DNA of 64,000 nucleotides from Agapetus fuscipes (GCA_951799405.1 OX637339.1:12338001-12402000); one strand, 5' to 3'. Shown: positions 31,620-42,150, counted from the stretch's first letter. Numbers and translations: made by a program. The notes: generated by a model not told the origin, from the letters alone.

Positions 31620-33653
31620 CTATAAAAGAATAAGGATTTTTTATAAGTTCAACAATTCAGTTGTTTTTAACATAAAATTAATTTATAATGAGGAGTCCAG
31701 TTCACAAATTCATTTCTGTGTGCCTAAGAAGACCAGATTTACAGATTATAATTATTATTTCTGAACAAGCAAAGCCATTGTGAAACAAACATAATTACTT
31801 GATAATATCACAGGATGGCTTATTAATTAAATTATACGTGTCTGCTTGTGGGAATGCATTTGATATGAATCTCAAATGATACATATCCTTGCAGCTTAGA
31901 TTTAGATTTAGATGGCAGTACACAAAATGCTTACTGTTACTGACATTGATGCATGGAAGTGAAGCATGAAATAATATGTAAACATGGTGAAAATGAAATA
32001 CTTGAGGAGAATGACAGGAAAAACTCTAGAAGAGATAGAGCTAGGAATGAATGGGTAAAAGAGGAATGCAACCTGCCAGAGCTTGTGAAAGTAAAGGTGC
32101 AAAATAATCTGTTGAGATGGTTAAATGGAGACAACTCTGCAGAGGTTCTCGCCACCCCTTGGAATGGTGACAGTGTTACAGTTACAGATCTCATTTGGTT
32201 ACAAATCATTAACAACCAACTCACCAGGATTATCAGGATGGTAGCATTTATACGCAGGTATTTTATGTCCCCACCACAGCTGTCTTGAAATACACCAATC
32301 TCTTTCTTCCGTCAGCCATTTTGTCCACGTCGAAGCATGAAGATCCGGCACAAACGTCAAATTCCCCGTCTCCACAGCACGTAAAGCTTCCGCAGCCATT
32401 TCCTTACAATTAATGTACCATTGGGCACGCGGCAATAGTTCCACAACATCTTTGCTTCGACTACAAAATGGCAGCGTCATAGCATGTTCCTTTACGCAGC
32501 GTAAAAGTTTCCGCTTATTCAATGCGTCAAGAACGGCCTGTCTAGCGTCATATCTTTTCAAACCTGAAAAAACTCCACAATTGTCTTTTAATCTTCCGGA
32601 ATCATTAATAATACTAAAAACAGGTAAGTGATGTCTTAAAGCAATTTCATAATCATTTCTATCGTGTGCTGGTGTTATTTTTAACGCTCCAGTTCCGAAA
32701 TTTGTATCAACATATTCATCTTTTACTATTGGTAGACATCTATCTAAAAAAGGATGTACTGCTTCTTTTCCTACCAAATTTGAATATCTTTCATCTTCAG
32801 GATTCACAGCTATTGCGACATCTCCCAACATCGTTTCCGGCCTTGTGGTAGCAACAATGATTTCACCATTTTCATCTTTTAATTTATACGCAAATTCAGT
32901 TAAAAATCCAAATTTAATGGGTTCAACATATCCTGGAACGTTTATTAAAGTTGGTCCAGAAATTTCAATGTTATCAACTTCGATATCTGAGATTGTTGAT
33001 TGCAATTCACAGCTCCAATTTACCAGTCGATCAGCCCGATATATTAATCCATCATTGAACAATTTAATAAACGCAAATTTCACAGCTTTAGATTGTTTTT
33101 CGTCCATTGTAAATACTTCCTTTGTCCAATCTAAGCTTGCGCCTAATTTTCTTAGTTGCTTTTGTATGAGTCCGCCATGTTTTTCCTTCCACTTCCAAAC
33201 TTCAAATTCAAATTTTTCTCTCCCAAGGTCGTGACGTGATGTTCCATTTTTGAAAAGTTTTTTTTCTACTACAGTTTGTGTGGCTATTCCCGCGTGGTCT
33301 GTTCCAGGCAGCCAGGTCACTTTTATGCCTAGCATTCTATTATATCTACACAGCACATCTTGAAGGGTCGTTGTTAAGGCATGCCCCAAATGTAAAGACC
33401 CAGTAACATTAGGTGGAGGTAAAACTAAAGAAAAAGCATTATCCCCTTCATTTATATCACAAGTAAATCTTTTCTCTTTTTCCCACACTTCATATTTTCC
33501 AACTTCAACGATCTCCGGTTTGTATCCAGTCGATAGTTCCTTTGGTTTAGCATATTTTGAGGTTAGATTGCTTGAGAGTCCGCGGTATATCAATGAATTG
33601 ATATTCAGATTACTCTTTTTGAGTTTTAGGAATATATATTGCGATTTATTCAT
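30043..33653 (-). CDS. VARS2: Valyl-tRNA synthetase, mitochondrial, complete, two exons
   Basis: This enzyme attaches valine to tRNA-Val; the mitochondrial form serves organelle translation. Exons 33653-32225 and 31619-30043 join (g|at, Asp) to 1001 codons plus stop. The class I signatures are present: HLGH at residues 88-91 inside PPPNVTGSLHLGHAL and KMSKS at 589-593. The editing (CP1) domain lies between them, with TTRPETMLGD, GTGALKITPAHDRNDYEI and RDWCISRQLWWGHKIPAY. The C-terminus is a Lys/Glu-rich coiled coil (tRNA-arm domain). The Met at 33653 is followed by a basic, Ser/Asn-rich presequence expected for mitochondria. The frame stays open upstream to 33827, but that part is transposon terminal repeat. 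Confidence 0.95.
31620..32224 (-). other. Valyl-tRNA synthetase intron with antisense LINE pieces
   Basis: The 605-bp intron holds a LINE family-A tail end (31830-31912, + strand) followed by a decayed LINE C-terminal fragment (31905-32190, + strand) with NEWVKEECNLPELVKVKVQN and a CTCGCCACCCCTTGGAATGG end. Confidence 0.7.
32225..33653 (-). CDS. VARS2: Valyl-tRNA synthetase exon 1
   Basis: 476 codons plus one base. Donor GTGAGT on the minus strand starts at 32224. Contains the presequence, the HLGH box and most of the editing domain. Confidence 0.93.
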
Positions 33654-34039
33654 ATTATAGTGTGTTTGGATAAACTCTTGGATATTTTTACACAAAAAGT
33701 CCGACAAAATCACAAACGGACCGGAACTGTCACTTTTGACAAGTGAAATTTTTAACGCCTGTGACGCCAGCCTGACAGGTGCCAGCCTGACAGCTGGGGA
33801 TGAGAACTCACAAACCGGGTTTCCCAAGATGTATGGAATATTTTTTTTATGAAAAAAAATATTTTTAACTGAAATAAAAGAAAATTGAGAACGAAATTAA
33901 ATTAATAACAAAAAAACATGAGCACCGAAAATATAGATGATAACTACATGCTACTACAAATACCTTAGTTTTTCTACAATAATACATAGATATAAATAGG
34001 TTAGGTATATATACATATTGTTATCTTCATTTAATCTTC

Positions 34040-34296
34040 TCCAAATCTAAAGTTGCAAATATTTAGGTATTTATTTATCATTTAAGATTCATATTAAATG
34101 CATTCCCACAAGTAGACACGTATAATTTCGCACTAACACAGGCCGCATGTGGACCTACAATATAAAACCCAATCGCAAATGAACATAAGCCCTGCAACTC
34201 TTGCCGACCTTCCCTGAAACAGGGGGGACATTGGCAAAGTGAACAATTTTTTACAGTATGGGTGGTCAGCCTCATACCAACCTATAAGTCAAGGAA
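34040..34296 (-). repeat. LINE family-A 3' tail
   Basis: CATTCCCACAAGTAGACACG, CGCATGTGGACCTACAATAT and CATACCAACCTATAAGTCAAGG are the family tail in antisense. It ends where the palindromic MITE begins. Confidence 0.85.
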
Positions 34297-34442
34297 TCAT
34301 CATCACGGTAATTCTTACCTACCGAATATCGGTAATATTTGTATGAAGACTAATCAGCTGTTCACTTTCGGCCATCTTGGATTGACAGGTCTTCATACAA
34401 ATATTACCGATATTCGGTGGGTAAGAATTACTGTGGCGATGA
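34297..34442. mobile_element. Palindromic MITE, 54-bp arms, 38-nt loop
   Basis: Arms 34297-34350 and 34389-34442 contain ACGGTAATTCTTACC, CGAATATCGGTAATATTTG and TATGAAGAC. The loop includes GGCCATCTTGGATTGACAG. A partial second copy at 41617-41717 has the loop in the opposite orientation. Confidence 0.8.
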
Positions 34443-34454
34443 GACTTCCAGCCC

Positions 34455-35700
34455 AGAAGACATCGAAAAATAATCGGATATTTGTTTCAAAGTTCCAACT
34501 TCAAGATTTTTTATTTCGTAGCTTGGGAATTTCCACTTTAATTTAATTGGCTTAATTGATTAATTATATCTTTAATTAACATAATTTGAAATAAAAAAGA
34601 AACTTGTATGCGTCCGTGTTTGAAAAAAGATACATCGAAAAATAATCGGATATGTGTTTTAAAGTTCCAACTTCAAGATTTTTTATTTCGTAGCTTGGGA
34701 ATTTCCGCTTAAATTTTATTGGCTTAATTGATTAATAATATGTCTTTAATTAACATAATTTGAAATAAAAAAGAAACTTGTATGCGTCCGTGTTTGAAAA
34801 AAGATACATCGAAAAATAATCGGAATTTTCTTATAAAGTTCCAACTTCAAGATTTTTTATTTCGTAGCTTGGGAATTTCCACTTGAATTTTATTGGCTTA
34901 ATTGATTACTTAACATAATTTGAAATAAAAAAGAAACTTGTATGCGTCCGTGTTTGAAAAAAATTACATTAAAAAATAATCGGAATTTTCTTATAAAGTA
35001 CCAAATTCAAGATTTTTTATTTCGTAGCTTGGGAATTTCCACTTAAATTTTATTAGCTTAATTGATTAATTATGTCTTTAATTAACATAATTTGAAATAA
35101 AAAAGAAACTTGTATGCGTCCGTGTTTGAAAAAAATTACATCAAAAAATAATCGGAATTTTCTTATAAAGTACCAAATTCAAGATTTTTTATTTCGTAGC
35201 TTGGGAATTTCCACTTAAATTTTATTGGCTTAATTGATTAATTATGTCTTTAATTAACATAATTTGAAATAAAAAAGAAACTTGTATGCGTCTGTGTTTG
35301 AAAAAAAATCCATTAAAAAATGTTCAATACTGTTATAAATATGTAAATTTAAAAGAAAAAATAATCATAGTTCAGAACTTTTTACAACTTTATTTTTAGG
35401 TGCGATGATGTATAATATTATAAATTTACATAAACTGAAATAAAAAATTGCACCCTACTACTTAATTTTCGAAAAACATTCCATCTAAAGAAACTCGGTC
35501 AAATTGTTGAAAATTTGCAAATTTCAAAATTTTTTTTTTCGCATCTTGGAAATTTCCACTTAATTTTTTTTGGCTCTATTGATTTATTATACCTTAAATT
35601 TACATAAACTAAAATAAAAAAGGAACTTCTATGCGTCCATATCTATGAGAAATTCCATTTTACTAAAAGGGCTGTAAGTGGGGGGATCAGAAATTTTCTT
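34455..35700. repeat. Tandem array, about 172-bp unit, five good and about two decayed copies
   Basis: The marker CTTGTATGCGTCCGTGTTTG starts at 34603, 34777, 34937, 35109 and 35281 (the last one with one change), spacing 174, 160, 172 and 172. A weaker copy appears near 35625. Other shared words are CAAGATTTTTTATTTCGTAG and TTGGCTTAATTGATTA. AT-rich and non-coding. Confidence 0.9.
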
Positions 35701-35868
35701 TTAAGTTAATGGTTATTTTTAATAGTTTTTAGTATTTTCTTTCAAATTGCATATTTAAAATTTCATTTTTTTATTTTTTTATTACATTATAATTAAGTTA
35801 TAACCTTTTTTTTTATATGGGGAAATTTAAATTTTGGGCTGGCACCTGTCAGGCTGGCGTCACAGGCG

Positions 35869-37560
35869 TAAATTTTTATCAGTGCTGTGGTGCTGTGATC
35901 GTTTGACTTTCGTTTCCCTAGCTCCATCATACCCGTCAGATTCCTATAGGTATTTCAACGGGGTCTTACTAGTTTTTACAAATGGTTTGTACTCAAAAAT
36001 TAAATTTTATTTCGCAGTTTTATTCCAAAAACCTATTACGTATTTACTCGCTGAAGTCAAACATTTTCAAAAATTACAAAACCATTCTCTGAAAAAATAT
36101 CTCAAATTCCTTTATATTTGCAAACAAATCATTCGCATTTATAATCTAAGTTGCAGATTTTTTTAATGTTTTTTTTTTTTTTAATGTACGCCCACAAACA
36201 GGCACGTGTGAGTGTGTCATTACATATGCTGCATGTGTATTTAAAGAATAAACAAAACCTCACATGAACATGTTAAGGTCTTTGTGGGCTGGTGCTATTA
36301 AATAAAACATTTATTATTTAACAAGTTCTTGAATGCCCTTAGAACGCAAATTTATTTATTTTCTTTGATGCAGTTTCCAATAAATGTTGAGCGTTTTATA
36401 AATGTTCACAGTCATGAACTCCCAGCATGTGTGTTGGCAGAGACATAGTGCTGACATACAGCCGATCTCTCCTTTGTGGTGCACGGGGGTTGTCTGGGAC
36501 AGGGTGTGGTTCGATCTCCTGGCTGGTGTGTGGTGCAGACAGATAGTGAAGTTTGGAGGGAGCCGTGGCTCGACGTCCTTACAAACACTTCCAACTCTGC
36601 AGCCACTAACTCGTTGCTTATGGACCGTTTACACAGTGCAGGCTTTCGCTTTTTTTTGGGTGGAGTTGACTCAGTTATTTCATGTTACCTGGCAAACCGT
36701 GGGGCGGACCTTGACATATACGTTCCAAAACATTTCTCTCCAATGTCATTGGTATTTTTAGCCTACATGGTTAGAACTCTCTACTTTGTGTACTACTTTG
36801 GTTAGGAAAAAGCGTCTACACTTGGGTGGATTACCAAATATGAATTGTTGAATTTTTCCCGTATTGCTGACATCAAATCTTTATTTAAATACCTAAGCAT
36901 TGAAGGCTTTGTTTTTAAAAACAAGGGGGTTTTTATGAGAACTACTGTCCTGAGATTGTAATATTCTTCATGAATATGCATTTTTCTATGCAAGAAACTA
37001 GGACCCAATTAGTTTCCAATCTAATATAATATTACAACGGTATTCTCTAGTCTATTGAAAACAATAAATCAAAGCACAATTCTTTTTCAGCCTGTCTCCA
37101 TCCACTCCTGGGTTTATACCCAATGGAGGTGACCTCTAATGGTCACCTCCAACCTTCTTCATGTTTTTCTATTACTCAGTTTTGTTCAGCAGTCCTTCCC
37201 TGCAGTCCTCTGAAAAAAATAAAAAAACTAAATAAAAGAACAAATATTACTTACGTAAGTACTTATATGTTTTTAAATACAATACTTTTTTTTTTCATCA
37301 TTCAGTCATTTTAATTTCTTGCAGAGGCATTCAGTTTGTTGAACTTTTTTCTCAGTGAGCAAACATATGGGGCTGCCATTTTTAGCAACCAATAACAAAA
37401 TATTTGTATGCATTTCCCTAGCAAACCAGTTGAGTGTCGACACAATTTTGTCTATTTAGATTGACATGCGGACCTCATTATTATGACACTTTTTTTTCTA
37501 TATTTTTATTGGTTTGAGTTAAATATTAATTTTATGAATAACTCTTAAGGTTTTTTTTAG
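35869..37560. other. Intergenic, no gene recognised
   Basis: A LINE tail remnant in antisense (36185-36270), overlapping short ORFs at 36402-36805 that I cannot relate to any family, a 10-bp-stem hairpin at 37125-37150, and a member of the dispersed GGACCCTAGT-type repeat in antisense (37340-37400). Confidence 0.5.
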
Positions 37561-37636
37561 TTGAAACCCATTTTATTTCCACTTTTATTGTAAAGATTAC
37601 AAATTACAAATGTTTTCGGTCCATCATCAGACATAC

Positions 37637-37725
37637 TGTAGTGTTGGCAAGACTGACTATTTGGAATATTATTCAGATTTGAATAATTGATGTTCCACTG
37701 TCAATAAACAAGAGAGAAAACAGTT
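37637..37725 (+). repeat. 5' LTR, 89 bp
   Basis: Identical to 41251-41339. Downstream, CAGTT(T)CAAGCTATTT occurs twice around a T-tract (37721-37765). Confidence 0.88.
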
Positions 37726-37788
37726 CAAGCTATTTTTTTATTTTTTTTTCAGTTTCAAGCTATTTCGTCTACAAGACTCGCGGACGTG

Positions 37789-38475
37789 ATGGAGCCATTT
37801 GTCGGCGGGGAGTTTGACCCGTGGCTTAGACGTCTGCGATTGATGATGAAGTTGTACGGGGAGATAAATCTTTCTCGTTGCTTGGCATCTTTCTTGAGAG
37901 GTGCGGCGTTTGATCGGTTTGCTGACTTGCCAGAAGAGACACAGGGTGACGGGGAGAAGGCGGCTGAAGCACTCAGCTGTGTGTTTGGTGTCGGACGCTT
38001 CTCAGCTTGGAGTCGTTTCTTGCAAAGGCGCTGGCAGCCAGGAGAGGAAGTCGACGTCTTCGTGTCGGATTTACGGATGCTGGCTTCGCAAGCCGGAGTT
38101 AAACTGAGTGATAACATCCTCGCGCTCTCGTTGGTCGTTGGGATGCCCGAGTCCGTATCCAGGGAGCTCCGCCTTCAATTGGAATCCGGGGATGGATTGC
38201 CACCGCTGCCAACTATTGTCGCTAAAGCGCGATTACTCATCTGCGAGTATCGCAGCCCATTTTTTTCATCGGTGGTGGCTGTAGAAAGAAAAAAGCCCTT
38301 GAAGTGCTACAGGTGCGGAGGTCCGCACATGATAAAAGACTGTTTGAAGCGTGGGACGGACACTACCGTCACCTGCTGGGCCTGTCAGGAGTCTGGCCAC
38401 GTGTTAAAGAATTGCCCAAAGAAGGGAAACGGGCGGAAGGAGGCTTGTGCGCCGGCAGCCTCCATGAAAAATTAA
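37789..38475 (+). CDS. Retrotransposon Gag with two zinc knuckles
   Basis: Gag forms the virus-like particle and packages element RNA. The ORF (first Met 37786, next 37789) has an Arg/Leu-rich capsid-like part, FLRGAAFDRFADL, and two CCHC knuckles: CYRCGGPHMIKDC and CWACQESGHVLKNC. It ends at 38473-38475. Pol overlaps it in the -1 frame. Confidence 0.88.
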   Translation: MEPFVGGEFDPWLRRLRLMMKLYGEINLSRCLASFLRGAAFDRFADLPEETQGDGEKAAEALSCVFGVGRFSAWSRFLQRRWQPGEEVDVFVSDLRMLASQAGVKLSDNILALSLVVGMPESVSRELRLQLESGDGLPPLPTIVAKARLLICEYRSPFFSSVVAVERKKPLKCYRCGGPHMIKDCLKRGTDTTVTCWACQESGHVLKNCPKKGNGRKEACAPAASMKN

Positions 38476-41228
38476 CGGCGCTTCCTGTGGTGGAGGCGCG
38501 GCTACAGGGTAGGCGCGTCAGAGCCCTAGTGGACACGGGCTGTTCGAGGTCCATTGTCAGGGTGGATTTGTGGGCAGGAGAAAAGTCGGCGAGGCCCTGC
38601 GAGAGCGTCGTAGCAGTCGACGGCTCTCGAATTTCTTGTGCAGGACGGGCGGTCGTTGAGCTGGAGGCGCTCGGGATGACCGTGAGCTTGGATTGTTTAC
38701 TCCTGGAAAAGGTGTTTTCAGGGGCTGACATAGTGTTGGGTATGGATTTTATTAGTGTGGCGGGGGGTGTTTGTGTGTCGAGTGGAAAAAAATTTCTCGC
38801 CAAAAATGAGTGTGGTGCAACGGTAGAAGGGACAAAGAACCATCACATAGAAGATAGAGACTTTGATGCCGTGTTCGATAGAACACATGGACGCTGGAAA
38901 GTTGCATGGAGGTGGAAGGTGGGGCCGCCAGAGCTAACCAACAGAGTCGCCGCGTATAAAAATAATTTTGATAAACCAAGTAAGGAAGCCTACGAGGACG
39001 AGATCCAGCGATGGATTGAGGAGGGCTGGTTGAAGCCGACTTCAAATCAGGCGCAAGCAGGATTGCTGCCTCTGATGGCGATCGTCCAGGCAAATAAACA
39101 TAAAGTTCGCCCTGTGTTGGACTATCGCGAACTTAATAAACATGTAGAAAGTCGGCCAGGTGTTGATGCAGCTGCATGCGATCAATCGTTGCGAGAGTGG
39201 CGGCGGATGGCAGAGCCCCTCGTGTTGGTGGACTTGAAGTCTGCTTACCTTCAGATCGAGGTGGACGAAACTTTATGGCCGTACCAGACGGTGAAGTTCC
39301 GAAATCAGACTTATCACTTGACTCGTCTCGGGTTCGGGCTTAATTGTGCGCCGAGAATAATGAGTCGGATCCTTGACTATGTTCTTAGTTTGGACGAGGC
39401 AGTTGCTCGGGGTACTGCTAGTTATATTGACGATATTTTGGTGAGTGAATGTGTAGTCAGTGCGCAGAAGGTGACGGAACATTTGAGGAGGTATGGCTTG
39501 GAGGCTAAGGTTCCGCAGGCGCTGGATGGCGGACGTGCCCTTGGGCTGGCAATCGCGCGGAGAAGCGATGGCCAACTGGAATATCGACGAGGGAATGAGC
39601 TCCCTTCACTTGGGGATAAGGCTCTTTCGAAGCGAGAATTATTTTCCATTTGTGGTCAGCTTGTGGGCCATTATCCGGTGTGTAGTTGGCTGCGAGTAGC
39701 GTGCAGCTATGCTAAGCGTGTCGGTGAAGGCGAAGGTTGGGAGGATCCTGTTGGCGCAAAAGCAAACGCTTTCATTCGTAACATTGTGGCAAGAGTGCAG
39801 TTAGAGGATCCAGTGCGTGGTATTTGGAATGTGCCATTAACTACCTGTGGCAGAGTTTGGACAGATGCGAGCTCTCTGGCGTTGGGAGCTGTCGTCGAGA
39901 TTGAAGGCGTTGTAGTAGAGGATGCAGCATGGCTTAGAAAAGGTGCCGATCTAGCCCACATCAATATCGCCGAGTTGGACGCTGCCATTAAAGGTGTTAA
40001 CCTTGCTCTCAAGTGGGGTTTAACTAAACTTGAGCTTATGATTGACTCCAAGACGGCCGAGCGGTGGTTAAGGTCAGTCCTTGTTGGAGATTGTCGAGCC
40101 AAGGTGTCAGGAACCAGTGAGATGCTGGTCAAAAGAAGACTTGGCCTTTTCAGTGACCTCACTCGGGAATGTGCACTGGAGATCACCGTTACTTTTGTGC
40201 CGTCGGAGAAGAATAAGGCTGACGTGCTGACTAGGGTGTGTCAACGGTGGCTGGCAAAGGAGTCACTGGCATGTGTGGCCAATGTGGAGAGTCTTCACGC
40301 TATGCATCATTTTGGAGTTGATCGCAGTCTTCAGTTGGCCAAGATGGTCGATTCCTCAGTGACAAGGGCTGCGGTTGAAGACTGCGTGAGAGCGTGTGAG
40401 CGATGTGCGTCTATCGATCCAGCACCTACAACGCACGAAGAAGGAGTATTGTCTGTTGAGAAGACTTGGAGTAGACTGTCAGTGGATGTGACGCATTATG
40501 GCAAAAGCCGATTCTTGACTATTGTTGATTGTGGTCCAGGACGATTCGCCGTGTGGCGGGAGATTAAAACGGAGAGCGGATGTGAAATTTCTGGCAACCT
40601 TGACGAAGTGTTCCGAGAACGTGGTCCACCTGACGAGCTATTGATGGACAATGGCACCGCATTCCGCTCGCAACAGGTTACGGCATTGTGTGAGCGTTGG
40701 GGAGTAGCGCAGCGGTTTCGAGCGGCCTATCGCCCATCTGGAAATGGAATTGTCGAGCGTAACCACCGAACAGTAAAGCGAGTGGCAGCCAGAAGTGGTA
40801 TATCCCCACTGATGGCAGCTTTCTGGTATAATTTGGCTAGTGAGGGGACACGGGGCCGAGACGCGCCGTCGTCAAGTGTCTACTCATACAAATGGCGGCA
40901 TCCAGCGTCCTTACCAGTGGTGAAGGAAACGGAAGAGTCGTGTCGTTATCGGGTGGGAGATCGGGTGCTGGTGAAGCCTCCAGGAGCGCGCTGCACCACA
41001 ACCTGGGATAGAGGTCATGTTGATGCCATTGTTTCAGATAATACTGTACAAGTGGATGGTATGCCAAGACATGTGCTGGATCTGAGGATGGCGCCGGGAG
41101 ATGAGCTGATTGTTGATCAGCCATCATCAGAAAACCTACAGCTTTTGTCAGAGTTGCCCCCATTAGAGCTGGATCCAAGACCTCAGAGAGCAAGAGTGAA
41201 GCCGCGTTGGCTCCACGACTATGTTTAA
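38304..41228 (+). CDS. Retrotransposon Pol: protease, RT, RNase H, integrase
   Basis: The frame is open from upstream of 38304 to TAA at 41226; there is no good ATG at its start, so it is expected to be made by frameshift from Gag. Order: aspartic protease LVDTGCSRS (Asp at 38532), RT with VLVDLKSAYLQI, LGFGLNCAP and YIDD (39423-39434), RNase H VWTDASSLALGA, the integrase zinc domain (HAMHHFGV to CERCAS) and core residues in LSVDVT, LLMDNGTAF and NGIVERNHR. It has no stop or frame break. Confidence 0.9.
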   Translation: MLQVRRSAHDKRLFEAWDGHYRHLLGLSGVWPRVKELPKEGKRAEGGLCAGSLHEKLTALPVVEARLQGRRVRALVDTGCSRSIVRVDLWAGEKSARPCESVVAVDGSRISCAGRAVVELEALGMTVSLDCLLLEKVFSGADIVLGMDFISVAGGVCVSSGKKFLAKNECGATVEGTKNHHIEDRDFDAVFDRTHGRWKVAWRWKVGPPELTNRVAAYKNNFDKPSKEAYEDEIQRWIEEGWLKPTSNQAQAGLLPLMAIVQANKHKVRPVLDYRELNKHVESRPGVDAAACDQSLREWRRMAEPLVLVDLKSAYLQIEVDETLWPYQTVKFRNQTYHLTRLGFGLNCAPRIMSRILDYVLSLDEAVARGTASYIDDILVSECVVSAQKVTEHLRRYGLEAKVPQALDGGRALGLAIARRSDGQLEYRRGNELPSLGDKALSKRELFSICGQLVGHYPVCSWLRVACSYAKRVGEGEGWEDPVGAKANAFIRNIVARVQLEDPVRGIWNVPLTTCGRVWTDASSLALGAVVEIEGVVVEDAAWLRKGADLAHINIAELDAAIKGVNLALKWGLTKLELMIDSKTAERWLRSVLVGDCRAKVSGTSEMLVKRRLGLFSDLTRECALEITVTFVPSEKNKADVLTRVCQRWLAKESLACVANVESLHAMHHFGVDRSLQLAKMVDSSVTRAAVEDCVRACERCASIDPAPTTHEEGVLSVEKTWSRLSVDVTHYGKSRFLTIVDCGPGRFAVWREIKTESGCEISGNLDEVFRERGPPDELLMDNGTAFRSQQVTALCERWGVAQRFRAAYRPSGNGIVERNHRTVKRVAARSGISPLMAAFWYNLASEGTRGRDAPSSSVYSYKWRHPASLPVVKETEESCRYRVGDRVLVKPPGARCTTTWDRGHVDAIVSDNTVQVDGMPRHVLDLRMAPGDELIVDQPSSENLQLLSELPPLELDPRPQRARVKPRWLHDYV
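38424..38463 (+). promoter_or_regulatory. -1 ribosomal frameshift signal between Gag and Pol
   Basis: The heptamer G GGA AAC (38424-38430) lies in the Gag frame in the X-XXY-YYZ register. After an 8-nt spacer comes a perfect 7-bp stem GGAGGCT/AGCCTCC (38439-38445 with 38457-38463, 11-nt loop). A shift here passes from just after the second zinc knuckle into the Pol frame. A second heptamer A AAA AAG is at 38289-38295, before the knuckles. Confidence 0.85.
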
Positions 41229-41250
41229 TGATGGTAACATCATGGGGGCG

Positions 41251-41339
41251 TGTAGTGTTGGCAAGACTGACTATTTGGAATATTATTCAGATTTGAATAA
41301 TTGATGTTCCACTGTCAATAAACAAGAGAGAAAACAGTT
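41251..41339 (+). repeat. 3' LTR, 89 bp
   Basis: Starts 22 bases after the Pol stop; a weak purine run GGGGG precedes it. Confidence 0.88.
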
Positions 41340-41616
41340 GAACATCGACCTTCTTGTTGTGAAGTGACATATCGATAATGGAAAAGAAAGAAATGGAAAA
41401 AGACTTTAAACCACACATACAAAACATTTTTTCTACTCCCATTTGGTAATTTACTAATTACAAAACGGCTAACGCAATCACAATGCCATACATTTCTACA
41501 CCCGTTGCATAATGTTACATTATGCAACCGGTAACCGTGTTAAAATGAACATGTGCGCATGCGCATTGTCAGAATTGGAACCATTTTTTAATTTCAAATG
41601 TCAACCTTGTATGGGG

Positions 41617-41717
41617 GTATGAAGACCTGTCAATCCAAGATGGCCGCAAGCGATCAGCTGATTAGGCTTCATACAATATTAGTGATATTCGGTAGGTAGG
41701 AATTACCGTGGTGATGA
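41617..41717. mobile_element. Palindromic MITE, partial second copy
   Basis: GTATGAAGACCTGTCAATCC and GATATTCGGTAGGTAGGAAT match the MITE at 34297-34442. One arm is mostly missing, and the loop is inverted relative to the retained arm in the first copy. Confidence 0.7.
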
Positions 41718-41929
41718 GACTTTCAGCCCTGTTCAGATGAAAATAAATAAGTATATTTTATGTGTAGAGTCAAATAAAAATTGTTAATACTGCTAAAATT
41801 TATCAAATTTATTTATCGGATTGCTCCAAATAAAGCTTTCCTTTTTTCAATGGAAAATAAAAGGCTTGAAAGGAAAACAATACAAAAAATTTCACCGCAA
41901 AAAATAAACAAACTCAAAAAGTTACTTGG

Positions 41930-42150
41930 TTAATAGGTGAGTATGAGGTTGATCACCTATGCTGTACAAATTTGGTTCACCTGCCAATACAACTGCAGGG
42001 CATATGTTTATTTGAGTTTTGGGTTTGAATGTTTAAGCTTATATGCAGGATGTAAAAGCGCGACCTTATACATATGTGTCGGCTTGTGGGCATGAATTCA
42101 ATATGAAACCTAAATATAATTTATTTTTACAACTTAGGTTAGATTAGATA
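41930..42150 (+). repeat. LINE family-A 3' tail, decayed
   Basis: TTAATAGGTGAGTATGAGGT, ATCACCTATGCTGTAC and TGTGTCGGCTTGTGGGCATG follow the family tail in order. Confidence 0.7.

Larger units (their letters stand above)
33756..35868. mobile_element. 2.1-kb terminal-inverted-repeat element carrying a tandem array
   Basis: 33756-33787 and 35837-35868 are perfect 32-bp inverted repeats beginning CGCCTGTGACGCCAG. TAA flanks both ends, a 3-bp target duplication compatible with PIF/Harbinger-type insertion. No transposase is visible. The interior holds a LINE tail in antisense (34040-34296), a palindromic MITE (34297-34442) and a 172-bp tandem array. The left end is about 100 bp upstream of the valyl-tRNA synthetase start codon, so the element sits in its promoter or 5' leader. 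Confidence 0.8.
37637..41339 (+). mobile_element. Intact LTR retrotransposon (Gypsy-type domain order) with 89-bp LTRs
   Basis: Identical 89-bp direct repeats at 37637-37725 and 41251-41339 start TGTAG, contain an AATAAA and a small palindrome (ATTATTCA...TGAATAAT). Between them are gag and a pol with protease, reverse transcriptase, RNase H and integrase in that order, all open. This suggests a young copy. No target duplication is evident. The repeats are far shorter than the few hundred bases usual for such elements. Confidence 0.9.

Noticed and set aside
31953..32288. 111-codon plus-strand ORF in the valyl-tRNA synthetase intron
   Set aside because: It is a decayed LINE C-terminus that runs into the antisense of the synthetase exon.
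33654..33827. Upstream Met (33827) extending the valyl-tRNA synthetase ORF by 58 codons
   Set aside because: The first part is encoded by the transposon terminal repeat; the Met at 33653 gives a credible mitochondrial presequence.
34455..35700. Regularly spaced repeats that could suggest a CRISPR array
   Set aside because: Units are continuous tandem copies of about 172 bp without variable spacers, in eukaryotic sequence; the same applies to 55015-55822.
36402..36805. Overlapping ORFs of 109 and 119 codons
   Set aside because: They overlap in different frames, contain no recognisable motif and lie in repeat-rich sequence.
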